Positions 1-10,003 of a stretch of DNA of 64,000 nt are shown piece after piece. The position numbers and the translations under genes were made by a program. Origin of the DNA: Ectocarpus siliculosus (Eukaryota > Sar > Phaeophyceae > Ectocarpales > Ectocarpaceae); contig FN649733.1 of NCBI GenBank assembly GCA_000310025.1, positions 1,091,903 to 1,155,902 of the forward strand. The letters are read 5' to 3'. The notes under the pieces were generated by a model that saw only the letters and a list, made by a program, of their open reading frames with translations, was not told the origin of the DNA and did not search any database. The first letter of the stretch is position 1. Each line of letters opens with the position of its first letter.

Positions 1-3000
1 GTCGGCCGCGCCCGACTCCTGGGGCGCGGCCGGCGGCGCCGCCGGCGCATCGCGCGCGGGCGGCTCCGCGGGCCCCGGGTTTGCCGTCGTGTCAAGGTGG
101 AAACCTCCATCCTCAGGTTCTCCCTCCGCCCTCCCTCCACCGTGGCATGACGCACCCCCTCCGCCCTCGTGCTCCCCAGTCGTGAGCTCCTCGTCCTCCT
201 CTGCAATGGGGGGCAGCGGCTGGGGGTGCGCGGTCGGGGCGGCGGGCACAGATTGCCAGGTGAAGTTGCGAGTGGTGATCGCTTGGCGTTTTTCGTTCAG
301 GATGCGTACGCAATCACGGTTTGTGTTGATTCCAGGGCCGAGGTAAAAACACTTTTTTGCTTTCGGCTCTGACTTGTGCGTGCGCTTGACCTTGTATACG
401 GCGGGTTTGAGGAACGGGTACGTCGCCTCTGGGGGAGGTGGGTGCCCGTGCCACATTTCGTACGGCGATTTCTTGTCCGGGTTGGATGTGGTGGAGGCAC
501 AGTTCAGGGCGTTGCATGCCCAAGCTGTGGCTTCGGCCCAAAGGGAGGGGTAGCTTGGTGCTTCGGGGTAAAGAATCGTCGCTTGTATGCGGGCGGCTAG
601 TGCTGCATCCTTTATCAGTCCCAGTGCTCTCTCAGCTACACCGTTGTATTCTGGGCTGTATGCGGGGGTGAACTCCTGCTTGATGCAATACTTGCGGCAC
701 AGCTTTCCGAACTCTCCCTCGAAAAACTCTCCTCCGTTGTCAGACCGCACGACCATGACCTCGGATGGGGCTCCGTCTGCCCTGTTTTCCGCTAGGTATC
801 TCTCGAATGCCTCTGCAGCGTCTGACTTGTTTTTCAAGAAGTAGACGCGGTTCCACCTCGTGCAGTCATCCCTTACAATGAGAGTGTACCACTTCCCCCC
901 CAAGCTCTGCACCCTTGCCTTCCCACTCAAATCCACGAACACTCTCTGCAGTTTCTTAACTGCTCGGGTTGACGTCCTGTTGGGGATGGGCTTGGATAGC
1001 CCCTTTGCCGTCGAGCACCCCATGCACTCCCGGAGCTGGCCCACCAGAGTCACCCCTTGCTGCTTCGCCGTGTTCTTCAGCAGCACCTCGTGGGAGTGGC
1101 CGTGCGCGCAGTGGAAGTCGTTGATGTCAACGGGGGTGCGGTTCGCTTTCGCGTTACCAGGAGCAATTATGGCACAGGCTAGTTCCCTACCCGACTCTAT
1201 GCGGTGACCAGTCTGAACGAACAGGTCCCCCCATAGAGGGAAGTACACCGACTCCCCCCCACCAACGAACACCTCCAACTCACGCTCGTCTGCGGCTAAG
1301 CGGCCCTTGGTTTGCTTCAAAAGGGCTGTGAGGGACACGAGGTTGTAATTCAGCTCCGGCACATGAGCGACCCGTTTCAACAGCAGGTCTGTGGTCCCAA
1401 CGCGAGAACCGATGGACACCCTCACGTCGCCGTAGCCTACTATGGCGAAGGCTTGCTTCCCTGCGGCGACACTCAAACGTCGATCGCACTCATGGTAGTT
1501 TTCGAACGCGTTAGCGCTCGGGAACATGTGGTTGGTTGCGCCGGTATCGGCCACAAACCTTTCCTGCCTGGCCTGCTCTACACCCCCTCGATCAACGACT
1601 CTGTTCCACTCGCCTGTGAAGTCACGGACCACTAGCGCCTCCTCTGCCACGTCCAGTGCGGTGGCGTCCAAGACCGGCAGCTCCACCGCGAGCACCGCCT
1701 GCTCGGACGAGCACTTGCTCTTGTCGTGTCCGTAGCCCAGGCATTTCTCGCATCGCAGGGGCTCCGGCTTGGTACAGGCGGCCGCCTGGTGACCCTTCTC
1801 TCCGCACCGGAAGCAGCGGCCGTGCATGCTACCTGCACCGCCGCCGCCTCCGCCGCTGTTGCCACCACCACCGCCCTTGCGACCACCCCCTTTCCCCTTC
1901 TGGCTGCCACCGCCGCCGCCGCCCTTGCTGTGGCCGCCGCTGCTGCGGCCGGGCGCTCCGCCCCTGTTGCCACCGTCGCTCGCGAGGAAAGCATGCTCCG
2001 CCTTCCGCTGGCCCTTCGTGGCCCTCCTCCCCTCCGGGAGGCTCGCGTGCACGGTACTGACTACCCTGATTATCTCGCCCCGGTCCAGGTTTGTAGCCGT
2101 CTCCAACAAGAATTTGGCTTGTTGGTACTCGGGTGGAAGGGCATCGACAAAGTGTGCGAGAACAAAGGGTGTGTCAGCGTTGAGCCCTTTTTCCCGCAGT
2201 CGTGAGTACAGCAGCTCGAGCGTGTATAGATGCTCGACAGGGTTGCTGTTGCTGTGTGCGGGGATCGTGAATCGAAACATCTTCTTCATGAGGGCTTGTT
2301 TCGAGCCCTGCGACTCCGGGTTGTGTACTTTGTCGAGCTCCGCAAGGATCTCCTTTGCGGTCTCGCATTTATTCACGATTGCCTTGTCGGCTTCTCGGAC
2401 GATGGCTGTAGTCACAAAGTGGAACGCCTGGAGGCCCCTCTGAACCTCATCACTTGTGTAGCCCAAGCTATACAGCTCCGAGCTAGGCCTGTTTGGGTCA
2501 CCGACGGGTGCGTGCTTCTCGGCGTTGCCGATAAGCTGCCCGTCCAAGCCTACGGTTTTTGCGGCTTGAATAAGTGCCTTCCTCCACGAGTCGTACCCGT
2601 GGCCGCGACTCTCCCCTTCGAGACGCGGTGCATTGACCGTAACACGTTTTTGGCTACTACTGCTGTACCCATCAAAAAATGCTCCGGCCCCTCGAATTGC
2701 GGTTTGCTCACCTTGGGGGTTTAACCCCCTCGCTTCCCCGCGGTCCGGTCCTACGCCCGGGCTCATTCCGGCTGGCCCCCACAGGATTCGCTCCCGATCT
2801 ACCTGCCCAGCCAGTCGTCACTCTCGCTGGAACCCCAGGACTCGCTCCCGGTATGTTGTCCCAGCTGCTTTCCCGCGGGTGATTTCGCCCATCACGGGCC
2901 GTTTCCCGGGAAAACGCCCCGCCGCCCCCAGGCGGCAGAGCCTCTCTCTGGCTTGGGACGGCAGCACCGCCGCCCCTACTGGCATCGCCCGCCACGGCGT

Positions 3001-3157
3001 CACCAGGCTCCTTCCTCTTCAACTCCATCACTACGCTCATCAGCTGCGATAACTGGCCCTCCAGCCTCGCAATCGCCGGATCCTCGGCGTGTTGCTGTTG
3101 CATGGCTGAGGTCTCTTCCCCCAGCCCTGCGACGGAACCGCTGTCCGACGCAGACAT
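1..3157 (-). mobile_element. Ty1/copia LTR retroelement, 5' part of gag-pol, broken
   Basis: Fossil copia-type element on the minus strand, cut by the left window edge. Reading from right to left it shows a Gag start at 3157, two CCHC zinc knuckles of the CX2CX4HX4C type near 1700-1815, a protease motif (DTGATNH) near 1550, a GAG-pre-integrase HCAHGH segment near 1110, and an integrase core with RSDNGGEF near 740 and YNGVAERALG near 640. The order protease then integrase, with reverse transcriptase expected further left, is diagnostic of copia. The LTR on the right was not delimited and the other end is outside the window, so LTR divergence cannot date it; motif preservation suggests a fairly young copy. 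It appears broken, with about one or two breaks. Confidence 0.85.
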
Positions 3158-3189
3158 GACCCGATGCGGCTATCCCTCGAGGGACAATC

Positions 3190-3845
3190 AATCTAAACTC
3201 TAGAGTGTTTGTCGGCCGTACTCCGCGTACTTATCGGGTATTGTTTGTGTAGTGTATTAACTTCAGACGGTGAGGCAACGCCCGTACCCAGGGCGCTGTC
3301 GTGCTCAGAGAGGAGGAGTGGCAGCAGGGCTGCTGCACACAACAAAAGGGGGCCCCGGTGCATCATCACCGTACCCCTACCTAAAAGGTTCTACACCATC
3401 TGCGTCACACTTGTACGTACGGCTAACATATCCAAACCATGTCCGTAGACCCACGAACATAGAACAAGTGTTCGGTTCCCATTGGGTGTGTGTAAAGCTG
3501 TGGGCAGGGTTACTTGATATGCTGGTCGCCTCACCTGCTGCCCGCTGCTGTGCGCTGTACGTGCATGTTTTCACACACTTCGACCGGTGTTTGTCAGTCG
3601 ATTGGTGCCTTGTGGGTGGAGATACAGCCGGGGGGGTGTTAAGACACTTAATTCCCCCCCCCCGGGGGGATTTAGACACGCCGAAATAAGATTCAGAGGA
3701 AGACTTGCTCGCACTGCGGACTGGGAGAACGAGATGACGGTTAGGAAAGCTCCCGCTCCTGCCCCACACTCAACTGGGTAGAAAGCGGCCGTTCCCCAAC
3801 GTGCCGCAAGGCAACATACCCAAATAAATGTAGTCTTTCTTGTAG
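3190..3845. other. No gene seen; possible LTR/leader of the copia element
   Basis: This stretch lies just upstream of the Gag start, where the 5' LTR and primer-binding site of the minus-strand element should be. I could not find convincing LTR ends without the partner LTR. A short C/G-rich inverted repeat occurs near 3630-3668. No coding signal is convincing. Confidence 0.4.
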
Positions 3846-3856
3846 TGGAGGTTTTA

Positions 3857-4128
3857 TTGGTTTGTTCTACAACGTCGTTGCCAAGCGACGAAAACCCAAT
3901 CCCGATGGCAAACACCGAGGGGGGGGCTTGTTTTACAACGTCGTTGCCAAGCGACGAAAACCCAATCCCGATGGCAAACACCGAGGGGGGGGCTTGTTTT
4001 ACAACGTCGTTGCCAAGCGACGAAAACACAACCCCGATGGCAAACACCGAGGGGGGGCTTGTTTTACAACGTCGTTGCCAAGCGACGAAAACCCAACCCC
4101 GATGGCAAACACCGGGGGGGGCGGGGGG
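3857..4128 (-). repeat. Four tandem ~63-bp monomers of the poly(C) retroposon family
   Basis: Four copies of a roughly 63-66 bp unit follow one another, each separated by a run of G. The unit carries a hairpin core (CGTCG and CGACG around TTGCCAAG) and ends with GATGGCAAACACC plus Gs. The same unit occurs 1-3 times at the 5' end of the longer elements elsewhere in the window. Here the monomers stand alone, without the body or 3' end. In the retroposon orientation this copy is on the minus strand. Confidence 0.85.
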
Positions 4129-4133
4129 GCCAC

Positions 4134-6257
4134 AATGTCAAGGTAGACGAAGACATGACGTTGTAATGGTATTTGACCCCTTCCTTCAGAATCAATCACC
4201 TTTGAGCTGTGTGGAACTCTCTTGTCCGACCACAGTATCAGGTTGTTATTGCTTTCCGTTGTTCTCTTTCTCTTGATTAACGCTTTCCAAGCCAATTCAC
4301 AATATCCCACGCACACACGATCATAGATCATCTGTACGCACACACTGAACAGAAGGGCACATGTCTCGGCATAAAGCCCTGATCTAGCATGACGTCACGT
4401 CTTATCATCCGACGGCGCTAAATAACCATGATCAACCACGATCACATGTCTACCTCCAAATACCATAACAATAGCCCACCCTGAGTGGTCGTAGATGCAG
4501 ATACAGAAGAAAATCTCGGAGGGACTCTAGTCAATCAAGAGGATTGCGGGATGGATCGAAGATACGACAACTCAAAACCCTCACCCGCACCTCTCCGTTA
4601 ACCAAACCAAAGAAGCGGGACCAAGAAAGAAGAAAACAAAGAAGCCGGGGGCGGCAAACTCGGCGGATAAAATCGGAAAAAGGCACATGGGTGTGAATTG
4701 CGTTGTTGAAGAATACACCGTTGAAAGAAATGAAGCGAAGGAAGCGCAGCATTCATGCGGCATGACGACCGGATCACATAACATTATACAGCGAGAAACG
4801 GCGCGGTCGGGCCAGAGAGAAAATATAGGAAACCATGGATGGGGTAAAATGTTTCGAACGACCGGAAAAAAAACGGTGACACGTACATGTACGACACCCA
4901 TTACTAAAAATAAGACAGACACTATGGATGGCCGACCTGGTTGGGGCAGGCACAGACCTGTTTGCTAGATATGTGAGCAGTCCAGCTTTGCACTGGACGT
5001 TGTATCCAACACCAACTGTGCTACACTACCGTAGCAGGTTGTTGTGGTCCGTGGAAATGAAAGTGTCGATGGGGGCTATCCGTGCGCCTGAAGATATTGA
5101 ACTGCGTGTGAGTCATTGGTGCTGTTGCTGCTCGCGTGGGTGTACACCACGATCGCGCGCGGAGACCACTAGTCGCAACTAGGTGCACATGCACGTGACT
5201 GATTGAGAGGAGTGGTAAAAGACAGACGAAGCGGCGCCAGAGAGAGACGGGAAAAAAAACAAAAAAACGGCGATGAGATGAGCGGAGACCGACAAACCTG
5301 ACAGTCTCGTTGACTCCCTCCGCAACGGCCTCCACTTTTGCAATGGCCTCCACTTCCACTTTTGCAATGGCCTCCACTTCACTCTGGGAAACCAGCAGCA
5401 AAAATACATGTAGTAGAAAGACTCCTCCACTGTGCAACATAGGGCAGTGACTTTCACGGTACGGGTGGACGGTATCTATGTACGTACATGACACACCATC
5501 CTGGTCCGCACGAATTTTCGATAGATTCAAAACGCCTCTTTGAGAAAGGAGGGGTGGTTGCCGTTTTTCCTTTTATTTAGTACTTTGGCGCGCGACAAGC
5601 ACACCCACCAACACCAGTAGCAAATAACACCAAGCCGTTCCATCCATCGGCTAGAGCGAAAATACTCGTGTTAGTGACGTGCTCGCGGCCTCTGAAAAAA
5701 TGTCATCCCGGTAAAAAATTGCAGATACAGTCAGTTCCATCGAGAACCGCGGGGACAAGAGAGAGAGAGAGAGTATCGTAGTGACGGAAGACAAGGCGAA
5801 GATAGATGTACTGTAGTAGGATGCCAACAATCCTCCTCCAGTCGCACATGCTAAGATGATGGTGTGTGTTGCTGGCTGTACATACAATACACAGAGAGTA
5901 AACAGCAGCAGCGGGAAGAACCGATAGTTTGTCAAGTACGACTGGAGTCTCATCGTATTGTTATTATTATTGTGTTCTGGCTTCCCCTCTCATGATTTTC
6001 ATCTTCCGATCTGTCTTCTGCTATAGACTATATAGCCGTTGCTGCCCTGCTCTTCTGTCGACGAAGGGTCTGGGCGAACGGGGCCGAGAATTATTACTAC
6101 AACGAGGGGTTGATTTTTTGTAGTGTACAAATTACCAACCCAAAACGTCCCCACTTACCTAGTTAAATTATTGCTTCCACAGCAGCAGCGCCTCTCCTGC
6201 ATCCTACTTCACTTCGTGTTCATGCCGAGCGGCCACAGGTAAAACGACCCCACCCCT
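4134..6257. other. Intergenic, no gene recognised
   Basis: No exon-like stretch or protein family was recognised on either strand. It contains a short tandem repeat of a Lys/Val/Glu-coding 24-mer around 5328-5390, a GA microsatellite near 5760-5774 and A-rich patches. Open frames here are short and look random. Confidence 0.5.
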
Positions 6258-6938
6258 ATCCCCCCCCCCTCGGCCTTGTTTGCCATCGGGGTTTGGGTTT
6301 TCGTCGCTTGGCAACGACGTTGTAAAACAAGCCGCCCCCCCCGGTGTTTACCATCGGGGTTGGGTTTTCGTCGCTTGGCAACGACGTTGTAAAACGAGCC
6401 CCCGCTCGGTGTTTGCCATCGGGATTGGGTTTTCGTCGCTTGGCAACGACGTTGTAAAACAAGCCAATTCACTTCGTGAACTCGGCAACCAGGTTACCGT
6501 TTTTTTTTTTTTACCTCTGGTTTTTTTTTTGGCGGTAACCATAATGGTAGTCGAGTAGATCATGTTGTGCGGGGTCGAGAAACCTCACTCCGCGCAACGG
6601 GGGATGATCGCACCACGTTGTGTTAAAATGGTCAAGCTTCCTCGAGGCAGTTACACAGTGCTTACAACCGTCTCTGGAAGTGAAAGCACCAGAAAATAAA
6701 TTAAGTCATACGTAGCTGTCATCCGTACGCAAGGAAGTAAGCACAAGATGCCGAACACCCTTAGCAGGATGCAGCTCACCCTTCATGCGACTCGCCAAAT
6801 ACCTCACGGCGCTTCGCGCTTGGTGATGTGAGAGCCTGGTCCGGTGAGAACCCGGCGTGCTCCGTCCCGGCTTTGTAGGGATGCGAGGTCAATGGTCAAA
6901 CGACTACGGCATGCACGACTATGAGTACACCCCCCCCC
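6258..6938 (+). repeat. Poly(C)-tailed SINE-like element, copy 1 of a head-to-tail triplet
   Basis: It starts with three 63-bp monomers (6270-6465), each preceded by a C run. A conserved body of about 470 bp follows, with two T runs inside an inverted GGTTACC/GGTAACC context. It ends at the conserved ATGAGTAC plus C run near 6930. Sequence is nearly identical to the copies at 6939, 21541 and 29134. No protein is encoded; open frames through the monomers arise only from the repeat. Confidence 0.85.
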
Positions 6939-7549
6939 TGCCAGTGTTTGCCATCGGGGTTTGGGTTTTCGTCGCTTGGCAACGACGTTGTAAAACAAGC
7001 CCCCCACTCGGTGTTTGCCATCGGGATTGGGTTTTCGTCGCTTGGCAACGACGTTGTAAAACAAGCCAATTCACTTCGTGAACTCGGCAACCAGGTTACC
7101 GTTTTTTTTTTTTTACCTCTGGTTTTTTTTTTGGCGGTAACCATAATGGTAGTCGAGTAGATCATGTTGTGCGGGGTCGAGAAACCTCACTCCGCGCAAC
7201 GGGGGATGATCGCACCACGTTGTGTTAAAATGGTCAAGCTTCCTCGAGGCAGTTACACAGTGCTTGTAACTTGTCTCTGGAAGTGAAAGCACCAGAAAAT
7301 AAATTAAGTCATACGTAGCTGTCATCCGTACGCAAGGAAGTAAGCACAAGATGCCGAACACCCTTAGCAGGATGCAGCTCACCCTTCATGCGACTCGCCA
7401 AATACCTCACGGCGCTTCGCGCTTGGTGATGTGAGAGCCTGGTCCGGTGAGAACCCGGCGTGCTCCGCCCCGGCTTTGTAGGGATGCGAGGTCAATGGTC
7501 AAACGACTACGGCATGCACGACTATGAGTACACCCCCCCCCCCCCCCCC
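6939..7549 (+). repeat. Poly(C)-tailed SINE-like element, copy 2 of the triplet
   Basis: This copy begins directly after the C tail of the previous one. It has two monomers (about 6948-7066), the same body, and a tail of about 18 C. Few differences from the neighbouring copies are seen, so the array is young or recently homogenised. Confidence 0.85.
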
Positions 7550-7988
7550 TTTTTTTTTTCCTCTGTTTTTTTTTTGGCGGTAACCATAATGGTAGTCGTG
7601 TAGATCATGTTGTGCGGGGTCGAGAACCCTCACTCCGCGCAACGGGGGATGATCGCACCACGTTGTGTTAAAATGGTCAAGCTTCCTCGAGGCAGTTACA
7701 CAGTGCTTACAACTGTCTCTGGAAGTGAAAGCACCAGAAAATAAATTAAGTCATACGTAGCTGTCATCCGTACGCAAGGAAGTAAGCACAAGATGCCGAA
7801 CACCCTTAGCAGGATGCAGCTCACCCTTCATGCGACTCGCCAAATACCTCACGGCGCTTCGCGCTTGGTCATGTGAGAGCCTGGTCCGGTGAGAACCCGG
7901 CGTGCTCCGTCCCGGCTTTGTAGGGATGCGAGGTCAATGGTCAAACGACTACGGCATGCACGACTATGAGTACACCCCCGCCCCCCCC
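7550..7988 (+). repeat. Poly(C)-tailed SINE-like element, copy 3, lacking monomers
   Basis: This copy joins the preceding C tail within its internal T run, so it lacks the monomers and the first part of the body. It keeps the rest of the body and the 3' end with C tail near 7970-7988. Confidence 0.85.
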
Positions 7989-8895
7989 TCCGTCCACATA
8001 TCTGTCGACTAAGTTCGTTGCAATATAGACACAAAAGCAATTCGCTCCTGGAAAACACCGGTGTGCAGGATTGTAAGCCCGACAGATGTTGTCTTGGAAG
8101 AAGCCCGGCGTGATCGTCCGTGAATTGAAACGTACAACGTGTGTTGAATCGCTCCGAAGGACACGCCCACCGCATAAAACAAAAAGGCATTACGGCCTCC
8201 CCGACCTAGATCGTTTGGTTTCTCGAGGAACAAGCACGGCACCGAGACCCCTTAGATTCAAGCGTATCCCTGCTAACGATACAACAAACTGCAGATATCG
8301 GTTCTCGTCCGAGGTGCACAGGGTTGTACGCCTCTGGTACGATGCTTACTCTAGGTGAGGCTATGGGGCACTATGAACATCCAATATGGCTACCTACGTT
8401 GCTGTGCCGGTTGTGGTACCACATACACAGGTCCACCCATCCTACAGTATAGACTTGATACATCCATCTACCAACCGAAGTGCTAGGAACGTAACAGACA
8501 TTGAGAATCGAACAATGGTCGAAAAACAAACTGATACAAACACAACAAATTACGTGGTGAGCACCACGAAAGGCTCTATCTATGTAGTAGGCCCATGTTT
8601 AGGTCAGAGGCATCAAAGAAACTCGCTTACAAGTGCATGTGCATATTCTCCCATGTAGAATATGAGAAGTCAGTTTGTTCTTCATAACCGTCCCTCCTTC
8701 AACTTCATGCTGCTGCTGTTCTGAGCCTACTCATGTGCCATAACATGTGCCATACATACCATAACAGGGCTGAATCTGGGAAACCGTGCAGGGTGTAACC
8801 ATTGTAGTATGTACCATGTTTATTATTTGCAGCTTCTTCGTCTTGTTAATGATGAATCACCCCTTTTTCTTGTTACCATTGTTTTCTTTGCCAAC
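7989..8895. other. Intergenic, no gene recognised
   Basis: No family, repeat or RNA gene was recognised. A plus-strand frame ending near 8358 looks weakly protein-like but has no splice or homology support. Confidence 0.45.
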
Positions 8896-9048
8896 TCAAG
8901 CCGCCTTCTTACTCTCAGCAGGCAAGTTCTTCTTGGCGGCCCAGCCGTTGATGTTGGTCGCGCTTCCACCGGCGCCGGTCCCGGTGAAGACCGGCACACC
9001 TTTCTCCATCAGGCGCCCCGCCGGACATTTGCGGGTGCCCACGTTCTT
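8896..9048 (-). CDS. Candidate terminal coding exon, unknown
   Basis: A GC-rich, coding-like minus-strand stretch follows a possible acceptor (ATCAAG) and runs 50 codons to a stop. It contains Gly/Thr-rich and Lys/Ala-rich segments (GTGAGGSATN, AAKKNLPAESKKAA). It stands out from AT-richer flanks. It may be the last exon of the mpaB-like gene to the right, or part of an unrelated small gene. No family was recognised. Confidence 0.3.
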   Translation of the reverse strand, partial: KNVGTRKCPAGRLMEKGVPVFTGTGAGGSATNINGWAAKKNLPAESKKAA

Positions 9049-9511
9049 GATTTGGTAGCTTGATTGTCGAATCCGCATTCAACGATACGGGGCGGCGTCA
9101 GGATCATGTTTTAATTGTGACAACATGCACGTGTAAGTCCCAGCGAACGCAGAACCGAGTGCCTCCAAAGCCGATCATATAGACTACTCCAAGGATACGA
9201 TATTAATCCTAGTTTAGCCCTAGAACGATACGGAGGGCGGACGGGAGGATGTCAGCTTGTCTGTGATGTGATGACATATGGGTGTGCATGGACTTGCCAA
9301 AAATAGACACTCCCAAGCATCATCGAAGCTGTTAGACCAGTAAACGAGACGATGCTTCCAATCGTCGAACCCCGTTTCCCTCTCCAACTACTGGGAATCA
9401 TGCTGAAAGTGACAAGCGACAGATGCATGTAGAGTCTCTTCAACTTGCGTTGAACTTTAAACAAGTCGAGCGGGGACCCCTTGCTACGTTTCATTTCTTC
9501 ACGCGACAATG

Positions 9512-9637
9512 TCAGCCGTATTCGTTCCAGCCGTATTCGTTCAATGCGGCAAAGCTAATATTGGGTGCGGCCATGAATCGTTTAAGAGAGACGTACCCAT
9601 TCTTGTAGAACAAGCAACCTTGCTTGGCGTCGTGGAA
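9512..9637 (-). CDS. Candidate alternative 3' exon of the mpaB-like gene
   Basis: A pyrimidine-rich acceptor (AATTCTCCCAG) precedes 41 codons and a stop. It includes FYKNGYVSLKRF, loosely reminiscent of the YPxGY segment near the C-terminus of many mpaB-type proteins. The upstream donor that would join it in phase was not found, so the link is weak. Confidence 0.25.
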   Translation of the reverse strand, partial: FHDAKQGCLFYKNGYVSLKRFMAAPNISFAALNEYGWNEYG

Positions 9638-9851
9638 CTGGGAGAATTGGGGCACCCGCACGACGTCAGCATCCTCTGTCGCGTTGGTCGCGCAACCCAC
9701 AAGGCGGGACGGATGTAGAGCTATCAAATTAATGCCATGTGTACGACAACGAAATTGTCGAGAAGTGTGCCCCGTTGTGCGAAGGAGTCTGCGCGTGAGT
9801 GGGGCATTTTGTCCCGCGGGTGTATAATAAATCCTTCGTCGATAGGGAAAG

Positions 9852-10003
9852 GTGGGTTATTCTTTGAAGAAATCAACTCCTACCATAGAAAAAGAAGGTT
9901 ATCGAATTTGCCTGAGATGTCGGCAGGTGGATTGTTCTCGGAAGAAATGAACTCCTACCCTTGTAGAAAAAGAAGGGTCTCGACTTGCCTGGGATGTCGG
10001 CAG
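9852..10003. repeat. 75/77-bp tandem duplication at the 3' end of the mpaB-like gene
   Basis: Units 9852-9926 and 9927-10003 both run from GTGG to GATGTCGGCAG with scattered differences. On the minus strand they add a second Phe-rich segment to the predicted protein end, so the stop at 9873 may be a consequence of the duplication. Confidence 0.8.

Noticed and set aside
1826-2443. Pro-rich plus-strand frame
   Set aside because: It is the antisense of the Gly-rich, zinc-knuckle part of the copia Gag.
3857-4128. CRISPR-like direct repeats
   Set aside because: Units are contiguous with no unique spacers, the context is eukaryotic and no cas genes are present.
3862-4146. Repetitive protein frames ([18 protein letters not shown] repeated)
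   Set aside because: They arise from translating the 63-bp monomers in any frame; the same peptide appears at every retroposon copy on either strand.
8086-8358. Plus-strand frame ending RLWYDAYSR, resembling part of fungal mpaB proteins
   Set aside because: It is on the opposite strand from the gene and has no supporting exon context; treated as coincidence.
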